Below are positions 18,835-27,950 of a stretch of 64,000 nt of DNA, one piece after another; position 1 is the stretch's first letter; the number at the start of each line of letters is the position of its first letter. The notes below the pieces were generated by a model, which worked only from the letters and a program-made list of their open reading frames with translations, ran no database searches and was not told the origin of the DNA. The stretch spans positions 124,001-188,000 of the forward strand of contig LXTR01000012.1 of NCBI GenBank assembly GCA_001683825.1, in the 5' to 3' direction. The stretch comes from Flavobacteriaceae bacterium CP2B. GTDB lineage: Bacteria > Bacteroidota > Bacteroidia > Flavobacteriales > Flavobacteriaceae. Both the position numbers and the translations under genes were made by a program.

Positions 18835-18858
18835 CCCCGGGGCAGTTACCCCCCGGGG
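18835..18858. repeat. GC-rich palindromic element, copy 1
   Basis: CCCCGGGG, a short spacer with CAG and AC, then CCCCCCGGGG can fold into an 8-bp GC stem. A near copy lies at 20190-20210, so the two flank argH. No T-run follows, so it is not a clear terminator of the arginine operon, though it is placed just after its last gene. Confidence 0.4.
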
Positions 18859-18893
18859 TATACATGGTACAATTATGCCAAAAGCAGGGGGCC

Positions 18894-20174
18894 TCAAATT
18901 TCCTTTTCCATTTTCAGGCGGAGCTCATTCAGGCACAGGTTTCCGATACTGCCTTCATGGGTGTGCTTCACCAATTTTTTTGGTTGGTAGGTCCCTTTTA
19001 CAATTTCCTGCCCCATCTTTTTGTAGGCGTCCCGGAAGGGCATGCCCTGCATCACCAATTCGTTGAGCGTATCCACGCTAAACAGGTAATCATACCTGGG
19101 GTCATTCAGGATCCCGTCACTGACGCGTATGTCTTTAAGGCTGAAAACCATCATCTCCAGGCAGGCTTTCATCTCCTGCAGGGCCGGCACGATAATTTCC
19201 TTGGCCAGCTGCAGGTCGCGGTGGTATCCGCTGGGCAGGTTGTTGGTGAGCAGGGTGAGTTGGTTGGGCACCCCCTGGAGCTTGTTGCATTTAGCACGGA
19301 TCAGTTCAAAGACATCCGGGTTTTTCTTATGGGGCATGATACTGCTCCCGGTGGTGAGTTCATCCGGGAAAGAGATAAACCCAAAGTTCTGGCTCATGTA
19401 CAGGCAAATATCCATGGCCAGTTTAGAGAGGGTGCCGGCCAGGCTGCCCATGCCAAAAGCGGTGGCTTTCTCCACTTTACCCCGGCCCATTTGTGCCGCG
19501 ACCACATTGTATTTCATCGTGCCAAAGCCCAATTCTTTAGTGGTGAACGACCGGTCTATAGGGAAGGAACTGCCATAACCGGCTGCGCTTCCCAAAGGAT
19601 TTTGGTCCACAATCTTAAAAGCGGCATTGAGGAAGGCCAGGTCATCCACCAGCGCTTCGGCGTAGGAGGAAAACCACAGGCCAAAAGAAGAAGGCATGGC
19701 CACCTGCAGGTGTGTATAGCCCGGGAGGAGTACTTTTTTATGTTTTTCCGCCAGGTTGAGCAAGAGGTCGAACAGTGTTTTGACCCCTGATTTGAGTTCC
19801 TGAAGTTCATCCTTAAGGTACAGTTGCATGGCCACCAATACCTGGTCGTTCCTCGAGCGGGCCGTATGGATTTTCTTTCCGGTATCGCCCAGCTTTTTAG
19901 TCAGCAGGTATTCAATTTTCGAATGCATATCCTCAAAGTCCTCCTCAATGGTAAAGGTTCCTTTTTCTATGCTCCCGCCTATTACCCTTAACTCTTTCAC
20001 CAGGGCTTCGGATTCATCCTGGCCGATCAAGCCGACTTTTCCCAGCATCCTGGCATGGGCCATTGATGCCATGACGTCATACTTCGCCAGGAGCAGGTCT
20101 AGTTGACGATCATTGCCTACCGTAAACTGGTCTATTTTCTTATCGGTGCTTGTTCCTTTGTCCCAAAGTTTCAT
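18894..20174 (-). CDS. argH: Argininosuccinate lyase
   Basis: 426 residues, somewhat shorter than the common 455-465. It belongs to the fumarase/aspartase superfamily with HTARSRNDQV (flexible loop histidine), TRSRNDQ-type contacts, GYTHLQVAMP with the catalytic His, and the signature GSSIMPHKKNPD near residue 280. It cleaves argininosuccinate to arginine and fumarate, the last step of the pathway. It is the last gene of the minus-strand arginine/proline operon, 38 bp after the deacylase gene. Confidence 0.95.
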   Translation of the reverse strand: MKLWDKGTSTDKKIDQFTVGNDRQLDLLLAKYDVMASMAHARMLGKVGLIGQDESEALVKELRVIGGSIEKGTFTIEEDFEDMHSKIEYLLTKKLGDTGKKIHTARSRNDQVLVAMQLYLKDELQELKSGVKTLFDLLLNLAEKHKKVLLPGYTHLQVAMPSSFGLWFSSYAEALVDDLAFLNAAFKIVDQNPLGSAAGYGSSFPIDRSFTTKELGFGTMKYNVVAAQMGRGKVEKATAFGMGSLAGTLSKLAMDICLYMSQNFGFISFPDELTTGSSIMPHKKNPDVFELIRAKCNKLQGVPNQLTLLTNNLPSGYHRDLQLAKEIIVPALQEMKACLEMMVFSLKDIRVSDGILNDPRYDYLFSVDTLNELVMQGMPFRDAYKKMGQEIVKGTYQPKKLVKHTHEGSIGNLCLNELRLKMEKEI

Positions 20175-20189
20175 GCTCGTATTTTTTGT

Positions 20190-20210
20190 CCGGGGCAGAC
20201 CCCCCGGGGG
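20190..20210. repeat. GC-rich palindromic element, copy 2
   Basis: CCGGGGCAGACCCCCCGGGG plus one G matches the element at 18835-18858 apart from a two-base shorter spacer. It lies in the 38-bp gap upstream of argH on the operon mRNA and could form a hairpin between argE-like and argH. Confidence 0.4.
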
Positions 20211-20212
20211 TG

Positions 20213-21298
20213 TTAGTGATCTGAATCTTTCAATAAAAACCCTTCCAACAGCTTGATATAGAGTTTAATCCCATCCGTAATCTCGTCCAGGCAGATAAAC
20301 TCATCTGCCGAATGCGACCGGGTACTGTCTCCAGGGCCCAGTTTGAGCGATTCACAGCTCAGGGCGGCCTGGTCTGAAAGGGTGGGGGAGCCATAGGTTT
20401 TCCTGCCCAGGGCAATTCCGGACCGTACCAGTGGGTGTGCGGGTTGGATGGAAGATGAGTTCAGCCGCAGGGACCTGGGGGTAACTTCACAGGGGGCTTC
20501 ACGTTGGAGGATTTCGGCGATTTCCCTGTTGGAATAACAATCGTTTACCCGGACATCAATCACCAGTTCCACCCTGGCCGGCACCACGTTGTGCTGGCTA
20601 CCCGCATTGACCTGGGTAACCGTGAGTTTCACGGGGCCGAGTACGGGCGATACTTTCTCAAAGGAATAATCCCTGAACCACCGCAAGACGTCTATGGAAT
20701 TATAAATGGCGTTGTTGTCATTGGGGTGGGCCGCATGCGAGGGCGTCCCACTGACCACCGCATCAAAGACCACCAGGCCTTTCTCGGCTACGGCCAGCTG
20801 CATCTGGGTTGGTTCGCCCACGATGGCCACGGCTATTTCGGGGAGTTTCGGCAACATGCTGTTTAATCCTCTCGGGCCAGAACTTTCCTCCTCGGCAGAT
20901 GCCACCATAATCAGGTTATGGCTCAGCCCTTCGCGTTCATAAAAATAGGCAAAAGTGGCGAGGAGGGAAACCAGGCAGCCCCCTGCATCATTGCTTCCCA
21001 GGCCAAACAACTTTCCGTCTTCCACCTGGGGGTCAAAGGGATCCCTGGTGTAGGCCTCATTGGGCTTAACGGTATCGTGGTGCGAATTCAGCAGCAGGTT
21101 GGGCTTTCCTTCCTGATAGTGTTTGTTAAAGGCAAAGACATTGTTGTCCTCCCTCTGGCAAGGAATGCCCATTTTTGCGAACCAGGCTTCTATAGCCGCC
21201 GCCGTACCTTCTTCCTTTGTCGAAAAGGAGGGGGTGCCAATCAGCGCTTTTAACAGGCCGATGGCTTCCTGGGTCAGGGCCGGGATCTGTTTTTTCAT
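20213..21298 (-). CDS. M20-family acylornithine/acylcitrulline deacylase (ArgE-like)
   Basis: 361 residues from ATG 21298, chosen because it overlaps the argB stop as ATGA; the frame extends 20 codons upstream inside argB. M20 zinc peptidase motifs are seen: LLNSHHDTVKPN (metal His and catalytic Asp), GLGSNDAGGC (bridging Asp) and ASAEEESSG (catalytic and metal Glu pair), followed by VGEPTQM. In Bacteroidota the ArgF' product is acylcitrulline, so this enzyme should remove the acetyl or succinyl group from citrulline rather than from ornithine. That assignment is inferred from context. Confidence 0.88.
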   Translation of the reverse strand: MKKQIPALTQEAIGLLKALIGTPSFSTKEEGTAAAIEAWFAKMGIPCQREDNNVFAFNKHYQEGKPNLLLNSHHDTVKPNEAYTRDPFDPQVEDGKLFGLGSNDAGGCLVSLLATFAYFYEREGLSHNLIMVASAEEESSGPRGLNSMLPKLPEIAVAIVGEPTQMQLAVAEKGLVVFDAVVSGTPSHAAHPNDNNAIYNSIDVLRWFRDYSFEKVSPVLGPVKLTVTQVNAGSQHNVVPARVELVIDVRVNDCYSNREIAEILQREAPCEVTPRSLRLNSSSIQPAHPLVRSGIALGRKTYGSPTLSDQAALSCESLKLGPGDSTRSHSADEFICLDEITDGIKLYIKLLEGFLLKDSDH

Positions 21299-22077
21299 AG
21301 TGTTAAGGTTGTATAACGGGTATGCCCCGGCTGCAGCATTTGTATATGCCCGATGCATACCCGGCTAACGCGATGCCGGAGCGCATGAAAGCAATTTTGC
21401 ATTTTGGGGAGCATCCCGTCGGCGATGATACCTGCATGTAACAATTCCTGATAATAGGATGCATTGATGTGGGTAATTACGGAGTTTTCATCCTCCAGCT
21501 TGCGTAGGACCCCCGGTTTTTCGAAACAGTAATAGAGTACCGTATCAAAATCGTTGGCCAACCCTATTGCGAGTTCCGAAGCAATGGTGTCGGCATTGGT
21601 GTTCAGCATCTGGCCTTTGCCGTCATGCGTCAGGGCACAGAAAACGGGAACAAGGCCCGCGTTCAGCAAGGCGCTGATGGTATTGTTATTGATGCCGTCC
21701 ACATCACCCACATACCCGTAGTCTATCTCTTTGACGGGCCTTTTATGGGCCATCAGGGCGTTCCCGTCGGCCCCACTGAGCCCAATGGCGTTGCAATTGC
21801 GGGCCTGCAGCCCTGCCACGATCGTTTTGTTGAGGAGGCCGGCGTACACCATGATCGCGACCTCCAGACTTGGGGCGTCGGTGATCCTTCGGCCCTGGAT
21901 CAATTTTGATGGGATACCCAGTTGCGCTCCCAATTGCGTGGCCCGCTTGCCTCCCCCATGTACCAGAATCTTTGGTGCCGGCAACTGCGCGAACAACTCC
22001 AGGAATTCCGACAGGGCCGTAGCGTCCTCGATCACGTTTCCTCCGATTTTTACAATGGCAAGCGCTGGTTTTTTCAC
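21295..22077 (-). CDS. argB: Acetylglutamate (or succinylglutamate) kinase
   Basis: 260 residues, amino-acid kinase fold. N-terminal IVKIGGNVIED and LVHGGGKRATQL bind ATP and acylglutamate; the late NTNADTIASELA motif is typical of ArgB. It phosphorylates the gamma-carboxyl of N-acylglutamate. Its start overlaps the argF' stop and its stop overlaps the next start (ATGA), so it is translationally coupled on both sides. Whether the acyl group is acetyl or succinyl depends on the pathway version (see argF'). Confidence 0.92.
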   Translation of the reverse strand: MKKPALAIVKIGGNVIEDATALSEFLELFAQLPAPKILVHGGGKRATQLGAQLGIPSKLIQGRRITDAPSLEVAIMVYAGLLNKTIVAGLQARNCNAIGLSGADGNALMAHKRPVKEIDYGYVGDVDGINNNTISALLNAGLVPVFCALTHDGKGQMLNTNADTIASELAIGLANDFDTVLYYCFEKPGVLRKLEDENSVITHINASYYQELLHAGIIADGMLPKMQNCFHALRHRVSRVCIGHIQMLQPGHTRYTTLTL

Positions 22078-23009
22078 TGTTCCAGGAGTTTTTTGAGCAC
22101 CAGCTGTGCCGCATAGGTGCGGTTATTGGCCTGTTCTATGACCAGAGACTGTGGGCTGTTCAATACGGTGTCGGCCACCACCACGTTCCGGCGTACCGGC
22201 AGGCAGTGCATGAACCTGGCGTGCCCTAGTTTGCCGGCCGTCAGCATCCAGGCAGGGTCCTGGGTGAGCACCTTGCCATAGTCAGTGTAACTGCTCCAGT
22301 TCTTCACATACACAAAATCGGCCCCCGCCAGGGCTTTTTCCTGTTCGTATTCTATGGGGATCCCCCGGGTAACCCTGGGATCCAGTTCATACCCTTTGGG
22401 GTGGGTAATGACAAAATCGGCCTGCTGTAGCCGCATCATCTCCACAAAGGAATTGGCTACTGCATGTGGTAAGGCCCTGGGGTGCGGGGCCCATGAAAGC
22501 ACCACTTTGGGATGGGGGGTAGTTTTATGTTCCTCCAGGGTGATGGCATCTGCCAGGGCCTGGAGGGGATGGCTCAGGGAACTTTCGAGGTTAAGCAGGG
22601 GGACCGTGGCATATTTGCGGAAGCCCTGCAGCACTTGTTCAGCCTCGTCTTTTTCACGGTCCTTCAATGAGGCAAATGCCCGGATCCCGATGATGTCGCA
22701 GTATTGGGAAACAACCCGGGCAGCTTCCTGTACATGCTCCGCGGCACCCTGGTCCATGACGGTGCCATCCTCAAATTCCAGGGTCCATCCTTCATTCCCG
22801 AAGTTCATCACCATGACTTCCATCCCCAGGTTCATGGCGGCTTTTTGGGTACTCAGCCTCGTCCTGAGGCTGTTGTTAAAAAAAAGTAATCCCAGGGTCT
22901 TGCCCTTTCCAAGGGTATGGTAGCGCTGGGGCTCCTTCTTTAAGGTCCTTGCCTCTGCCACCCATGCCGGCAGGGAAACGATGTCTTGTATACTGAGGTA
23001 ATTTTGCAT
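22074..23009 (-). CDS. argF': N-acylornithine carbamoyltransferase (probably succinylornithine type)
   Basis: 311 residues. It has the transcarbamylase carbamoyl-phosphate motif in the variant FFNNSLRTRLSTQ and the ArgF' signatures YCDIIGIRAF, NLESSLSHPLQALAD and MHCLPVRRNVVV. These separate it from ordinary ornithine carbamoyltransferase. The residue that decides the acyl group (Glu92 in acetyl-specific and Pro90 in succinyl-specific enzymes) is Ala90 here, in the segment MDQGAAEHV. Small residues at this place are reported to favour succinylornithine. One-base overlap with proB (TAATG). Confidence 0.92.
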   Translation of the reverse strand: MQNYLSIQDIVSLPAWVAEARTLKKEPQRYHTLGKGKTLGLLFFNNSLRTRLSTQKAAMNLGMEVMVMNFGNEGWTLEFEDGTVMDQGAAEHVQEAARVVSQYCDIIGIRAFASLKDREKDEAEQVLQGFRKYATVPLLNLESSLSHPLQALADAITLEEHKTTPHPKVVLSWAPHPRALPHAVANSFVEMMRLQQADFVITHPKGYELDPRVTRGIPIEYEQEKALAGADFVYVKNWSSYTDYGKVLTQDPAWMLTAGKLGHARFMHCLPVRRNVVVADTVLNSPQSLVIEQANNRTYAAQLVLKKLLEQ

Positions 23010-23770
23010 TATTTGATTTTGGTGTAGGTGCTTTGTTCTTTCAGTGCATCCAGGATGAAATTATCCTTGAGGCCATTGACGACCCAGGTTTCTATGCCTG
23101 CTTTTTGGGCAATGGACGCGGCCTCAATCTTGGATAACATGCCACCGGTCCCGTGCGAGGACCGCACATTGCTTACCTCTGCAGCCAGGGTCTCGATCCC
23201 CTGGATGTTTTTTATGGTTTCGGGCATGTTCTTTTCCAGGGATTCCTTGTAATAGATCCCATCGGTATTGGTGGCGATCATTAGCAGGTCTACCTGCAAC
23301 AAAGCCGCGGTAAGGGCCGCCAGTTTGTCGTTATCCCCAAACTGGATTTCATCCGTGGCCACGGTATCGTTTTCATTGATGATCGGGATAAAATGGTTGG
23401 CGACCAGGACATTGATGGTATTCCGGATGTTTGCTTTGGAATTCGGATTCTCAAAATCGGAATAGGATAACAGGCATTGGGAGGTGAGCAACCCCAACTC
23501 ACGGAAGTTTTCCTGGAACATCCGCATCAGGTGGGGTTGCCCTATGGCGGCAAGTGCCTGTTTTACCGTGATATCCGGCCCATTGTGTTCCAGTTTCACA
23601 AATTGCCTGGCGGCGGCAATAGCCCCCGAACTCACGATGATGAACTCATGGGTGTCCTTCAGCTGGGCCACCTGTCTGCCGATATCTTCGATCTTCCCCC
23701 TGGAAAGCTGGTCAGTTTCCCGGGTAAGGGTGTTGGATCCGATCTTCAATAAAATTCTTTGTTTGCTCAT
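23009..23770 (-). CDS. proB: Glutamate 5-kinase (PUA-less)
   Basis: 253 residues: only the amino-acid kinase domain. The PUA domain of the 367-residue E. coli enzyme is absent. Motifs: LLKIGSNTL at the N-terminus, VSSGAIAA, PIINENDTVAT, and GTGGMLSKIEAA for ATP. It makes gamma-glutamyl phosphate for proline. Placed between proA and argF', 30 bp after proA. Loss of PUA is usual for this subfamily, and feedback inhibition by proline resides in the kinase domain. Confidence 0.94.
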   Translation of the reverse strand: MSKQRILLKIGSNTLTRETDQLSRGKIEDIGRQVAQLKDTHEFIIVSSGAIAAARQFVKLEHNGPDITVKQALAAIGQPHLMRMFQENFRELGLLTSQCLLSYSDFENPNSKANIRNTINVLVANHFIPIINENDTVATDEIQFGDNDKLAALTAALLQVDLLMIATNTDGIYYKESLEKNMPETIKNIQGIETLAAEVSNVRSSHGTGGMLSKIEAASIAQKAGIETWVVNGLKDNFILDALKEQSTYTKIK

Positions 23771-23800
23771 ACGTCGCTAACTTCTGCATTCAATTATGTA

Positions 23801-25000
23801 CTATGGCCGTATTTGTCCTGCTCCCTGAATATACCATTTATTGGTGGTTAGGTGCTGCAGCCCCAGGGGGCCACGCTGGTGCAGTTTATCGGTACTGATG
23901 GCCAACTCGGCTCCCAGGCCAAACTGCCCGCCATCTGTGAACCGGGTAGAAGCATTGTGGTATACGGCAGCCACATCCACGGCATCCATGAAATCCCGGG
24001 CGGCCGTTGCGCTGTTGCTTACAATGGTGGCCGAATGGCCCCCGCTGTAGGTGTTAATGGCCTGTATGGCCTCTTCCAGGCCTCCTGCCTCGCCCAGGAC
24101 GATTTCGTAATCCAGGAACTCCCGGTACCAAATAGCTTCCTCTGTAATTTCCGTGCAGCCAGGGTAATGGGCGAGGCCTGCATCGGCCCAGACACGTACC
24201 TTGTCTCGCTCTAGCCGCTCCAGGAGGGTTTTCACAAAGGCTTCTTTTGCCGGGAGATCGCGATCAATCAACACTTTGTCCAGGGCATTGCAGGCAGAGA
24301 TTTTCGTGGTTTTTGCATTATGGATAATGTCCAATGCCATTTGGGGATCGGCCTCCCTGTGCACAAACAGGAAATTGTTCCCCCGGCCACTGACGATCAC
24401 CGGGCAGGAAGCATGTTCCTTTACAAAGGAAATAAGCTTTTCACCCCCCCGGGGGACAATCAGGTCGACCCTCCGGGTGGGGTTTTCCAGGAAAGCCCGG
24501 GTTGCCTCCCGGCTATATTCCAGATAGGTCACCCAGTCTGTGGCAGCACCCTGCCCCCTGAGTGCCTCATGCCAGAGTGAGGTCAGCAGGGTGTTGCTGC
24601 GCAGGGATTCCTTTCCGCCTTTCAGCAGGATACGGTTGCCCGATTTAAAGGCAATACCCGCGGCTTCAATGGTTACATCGGGCCGTGATTCATAGATGAT
24701 CAGTACCGTTCCAAATGGGGCGCTGCGGTTGCAAATCTCCAGCCCGTTGGGATGGGTGTAACGGTAGCGTTCTACCCCCAATGGATCTGGTTGCAGGGCC
24801 AGTTGTTCCAGGGCAAGCACCATACCTTCTACTTTTGCGTCATCCAGTTTCAGGCGGTCTAACATGGCCAGGTCTCCCCCGTGATACCCCTCTACGTCCT
24901 TCCGGTTTGTTGCGAGGATGGTTTTTTTCTCCCTTGATACCAGGGCCGCCATGGCTTGTAATACGGCATTGCGTTGCGTAATGTTCAGGATGCCTGCCAT
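23801..25000 (-). CDS. proA: Glutamate-5-semialdehyde dehydrogenase
   Basis: 399 residues, aldehyde-dehydrogenase superfamily, normal length for ProA. It has the PFGTVLIIYESRPDVT segment, the GGKES loop, the catalytic Cys in TKISACNALDKVL, and the HSATIVSNS region near the C-terminus. It reduces gamma-glutamyl phosphate to glutamate semialdehyde using NADPH. Start and argD stop share a base, so it is coupled to argD. Confidence 0.95.
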   Translation of the reverse strand: MAGILNITQRNAVLQAMAALVSREKKTILATNRKDVEGYHGGDLAMLDRLKLDDAKVEGMVLALEQLALQPDPLGVERYRYTHPNGLEICNRSAPFGTVLIIYESRPDVTIEAAGIAFKSGNRILLKGGKESLRSNTLLTSLWHEALRGQGAATDWVTYLEYSREATRAFLENPTRRVDLIVPRGGEKLISFVKEHASCPVIVSGRGNNFLFVHREADPQMALDIIHNAKTTKISACNALDKVLIDRDLPAKEAFVKTLLERLERDKVRVWADAGLAHYPGCTEITEEAIWYREFLDYEIVLGEAGGLEEAIQAINTYSGGHSATIVSNSATAARDFMDAVDVAAVYHNASTRFTDGGQFGLGAELAISTDKLHQRGPLGLQHLTTNKWYIQGAGQIRP

Positions 25001-26124
25001 TATAGTTCTGTTTTAAGGGCTTCGAAAAATACATCCAGGTCTTCCTGTCCGATATTCAAAGCGGGAAGGATCCTCAGGACATGTTTGTCCTTGGCACTTC
25101 CCGTAAAAATGTGCTGCCGGTAAATAAGCCTTTTGCGCAGGTCGGAAACTTCAAAGCCAAATTCGAGCCCGAGCATGAGTCCGCGCCCTTTTACGCGTTC
25201 CACTTGCGGGATAGCCGCCGCCTTTTTTCGGAAATAGGCCCCCAGATGGTCTGCATTTGCTATGAGTTGTTCGCTTTCCATTACTTCCAGGACAGCCAGG
25301 GTGGCGGCACAGGCCAGGTGGTTCCCGCCAAAAGTGGTGCCCAACAGCCCATGGGACGGTTGGATATGTCCGTGGATCAGGATGCCACCCACGGGAAATC
25401 CGTTGCCCATACCTTTGGCGATGCTGATGATATCAGGTCGTATCCCATGGTGTTGGAATGCGAAGAACTTTCCGCTCCGCCCAAAACCCGATTGTACTTC
25501 GTCTGCGATCAGGACGATGCCATGCTCCCGGCAAAGGGCTTCCACTTCCAGTAAAAAGCTGGTCTTTGGTTCATCGAGTCCTCCTACCCCCTGTATGCAT
25601 TCAAGGATCACCGCACAGACGTCCCCTGCCGCAATTTCCCTTTGAAACCCCTGCAGGTCGTTAAAAGCCAGGAAGCTTACTTTTTGCTGACGGTTTATCG
25701 GGGCATTGATCTTTTCGTTATCCGTTGCTGCAACCGCAGCCGACGTGCGTCCGTGGAAGCTGTTGGAAAATGCTATCACCCGGGCCTTACCCGTGTGGAA
25801 TGAGGCCAGTTTCAAGGCATTTTCATTGGCTTCGGCCCCTGAATTGCAAAGGAAGAGCCGGTAATCCTCGCAACCTGAAAGCCGGCCAAGTTTTTCGGCT
25901 AGTTCGTGTTGTAGCGGATTGTGAACGGAATTGCTGTAGAATCCAATCCGTGCCAGCTGCTCCGACAACCGTTTGACGTAGTGCGGGTGACTGTGCCCTA
26001 TGGAAATGACCGCATGCCCCCCGTAATAGTCAAGGTATTCTTGTCCCTGGTCATCGGTCACCACTATTCCCCGGGCTTTTACCGGGGTCACGTCGTAGAG
26101 CGGGTATACATCAAATAACTCCAT
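25000..26124 (-). CDS. argD: Acylornithine aminotransferase
   Basis: 374 residues, class III PLP aminotransferase. GHAVISIGHSHP at the N-terminus, FLCNSGAEANENALKLA, IADEVQSGFGRSGKFFAFQ, and the PLP lysine in SIAKGMGNGFPVG. It converts N-acylglutamate semialdehyde to N-acylornithine. Short for ArgD (about 400 is common) but all motifs are present. Two bases after the proC stop on the minus strand, so the proline and arginine genes are interleaved. Confidence 0.92.
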   Translation of the reverse strand: MELFDVYPLYDVTPVKARGIVVTDDQGQEYLDYYGGHAVISIGHSHPHYVKRLSEQLARIGFYSNSVHNPLQHELAEKLGRLSGCEDYRLFLCNSGAEANENALKLASFHTGKARVIAFSNSFHGRTSAAVAATDNEKINAPINRQQKVSFLAFNDLQGFQREIAAGDVCAVILECIQGVGGLDEPKTSFLLEVEALCREHGIVLIADEVQSGFGRSGKFFAFQHHGIRPDIISIAKGMGNGFPVGGILIHGHIQPSHGLLGTTFGGNHLACAATLAVLEVMESEQLIANADHLGAYFRKKAAAIPQVERVKGRGLMLGLEFGFEVSDLRKRLIYRQHIFTGSAKDKHVLRILPALNIGQEDLDVFFEALKTEL

Positions 26125-26126
26125 CT

Positions 26127-26921
26127 TCAGCCTTTTTTGATCTGACTTATCTTGTCAAAGGACGCCACGATACCCCGGATAAGAGAAGAACTCAATCCCT
26201 GGTGCTCCATCTCGTTGAGCCCCTCAATAGTGCAGCCCATGGGGGTGGTTACCTTGTCTATTTCTTCCTCCGGGTGGTTGCCCGAATCGATGAGCAGGCT
26301 GGCCGCCCCATTACAGGTATACATCGCGAGTTCCTGCGCTTCCCGGGCATCGAAGCCCAATTGTATGGCGCCCTGGGTGGTGGCACGGATAAGCCGCATC
26401 CAAAAGGCAATGCCACTGGCACATATGACCGTGGCCGCTTGCATTTGTTGCTCTGGGATATCCATGGTATGCCCCATCCGGTTGAAGATGGCCTTGGCCA
26501 GCTCAATCCGTTTTTTCCCCGCTTCATTGGAGCAAATGCAGGTCATGGACCTGCCCACTGAGATGGCGGTATTGGGCATGCTGCGGATAATGAAGGCACT
26601 TTTTCCCACGATGCTTTCGATCTTGGCGATGCTAAAACCGGTAATGGTGGAAATGATCACGTGCTTTTCGGTAAGCAAATCCCGTATTTCTTCCAGGATT
26701 TCGGCGAAATGAACGGGCTGGACGGCAAAAATAAGCACATCCGAATTTTTCACCGCTTCGGTGTTATCCGGGCTAACCGTGACATTCCCGTATTTCTCAT
26801 ACTGGCGTATGCTTTCTACATGCCTTTTGGTAAGGTACATGGTAGAGGCTCCATTGCTATGCAATATCCCTTTGGCGATAGACAACCCCAGGTTTCCTGC
26901 TCCTATAATGGCTATTTTCAT
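26127..26921 (-). CDS. proC: Pyrroline-5-carboxylate reductase
   Basis: 264 residues. N-terminal NAD(P) Rossmann motif IIGAGNLGLSIAKGI, then the AVQPVHF segment and the C-terminal ProC signature with TPMGCTIEGLNEME. It reduces P5C to proline. Position inside the arginine operon between argC and argD is unusual in E. coli terms but seen in Bacteroidota. Confidence 0.94.
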   Translation of the reverse strand: MKIAIIGAGNLGLSIAKGILHSNGASTMYLTKRHVESIRQYEKYGNVTVSPDNTEAVKNSDVLIFAVQPVHFAEILEEIRDLLTEKHVIISTITGFSIAKIESIVGKSAFIIRSMPNTAISVGRSMTCICSNEAGKKRIELAKAIFNRMGHTMDIPEQQMQAATVICASGIAFWMRLIRATTQGAIQLGFDAREAQELAMYTCNGAASLLIDSGNHPEEEIDKVTTPMGCTIEGLNEMEHQGLSSSLIRGIVASFDKISQIKKG

Positions 26922-26975
26922 GCGTGATGCGTTGGTTTCTTGATTACGTTGTTCTCCATTTTGTTGTATCCCCGG

Positions 26976-27950
26976 TCAATAGACCCCGGCTTTTAGCCGC
27001 AACCCTTCGGCCTCCCCAAACCCTTTCATGAGGTTCATATTCTGAACCGCCTGTCCGGAGGCTCCTTTCAGCAGGTTATCCAGGGCTGAGGTAAGGAGCA
27101 GGATATCCTGGTGTTTGTGGAGGTGGATGTGGCAATGGTTGGTGTTCACCACTTGTTTCAGGTCTATGGGTTCCTCTGAGATGTGTGTAAACGGGGCCTC
27201 GGCATAAAAGTCCTCGTACAGTCGCACGGCTTCTGCCAGGGTTCCTGTATACCTTGTATAGGCCGTTGCCAGGATGCCCCTGCTAAAGTTCCCGCGGTTG
27301 GGCAGGAAAAAGAGGGGGGCGGCATCGTCCTGTAGCGATCTCAGCGACTGCATGATTTCACCAAGGTGCTGGTGGGTAAAGGGTTTGTACCAGGAAACAT
27401 TGTTGTTCCTCCAGCTGAAATGGGAGGTTGCGGAGGGGACCACACCTGCCCCCGTACTTCCCGTGACCGCATTTACGTGCACCTCTGAGGTCAGTTTTTT
27501 GGCTTTTGCCAGTGGTAACAATGCCAACTGTATGGTGGTGGCAAAACACCCCGGATTGGCAATGTGTTTGGCTTCCAAAATCGATTTTTTGTCCAGTTCT
27601 GGCAGTCCGTAAACAAAATGCCTGTCGCCCGTATTCGCATCGTCCTCGAGGCGGAAATCAGTGCTGAGGTCAATTATGCTGCAATGGGGAGCGAAATGGT
27701 GTTTGGCCAGGAATTTCCGCGAATTTCCGTGGCCCAGGCACAGGAATACCACATCTGCCGCGGGGTTTATCTGGTCGGTGAACGCGAGGTCTGTGACCCC
27801 CAGCAGGTCTGGATGCGCCTTGTGTACTTTCTGCCCGGCCCGGGTCGTACTAAAAACAAAATCCAAAGAAGCATGCGGATGTTGCAGCAACAAGCGTATC
27901 AGTTCACCTCCCGTGTATCCCGAACCTCCTATTATACCTGTTTTAATCAT
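26976..27950 (-). CDS. argC: N-acyl-gamma-glutamyl-phosphate reductase
   Basis: 324 residues. N-terminal GIIGGSGYTGGELIRLLL binds NADP; catalytic Cys in HIANPGCFATTIQLAL; TGSTGAGVVPS and FLPNRGNFSRGILAT follow. It reduces N-acylglutamyl phosphate to the semialdehyde. It overlaps the argG end by 8 bases. Confidence 0.95.
   Translation of the reverse strand: MIKTGIIGGSGYTGGELIRLLLQHPHASLDFVFSTTRAGQKVHKAHPDLLGVTDLAFTDQINPAADVVFLCLGHGNSRKFLAKHHFAPHCSIIDLSTDFRLEDDANTGDRHFVYGLPELDKKSILEAKHIANPGCFATTIQLALLPLAKAKKLTSEVHVNAVTGSTGAGVVPSATSHFSWRNNNVSWYKPFTHQHLGEIMQSLRSLQDDAAPLFFLPNRGNFSRGILATAYTRYTGTLAEAVRLYEDFYAEAPFTHISEEPIDLKQVVNTNHCHIHLHKHQDILLLTSALDNLLKGASGQAVQNMNLMKGFGEAEGLRLKAGVY

Noticed and set aside
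18835-18858. Terminator of the arginine operon
   Set aside because: Stem is GC-rich but no T-run follows on either strand, and a near copy occurs before argH.
18864-19790. 308-codon plus-strand frame inside argH
   Set aside because: Antisense to a complete argininosuccinate lyase.
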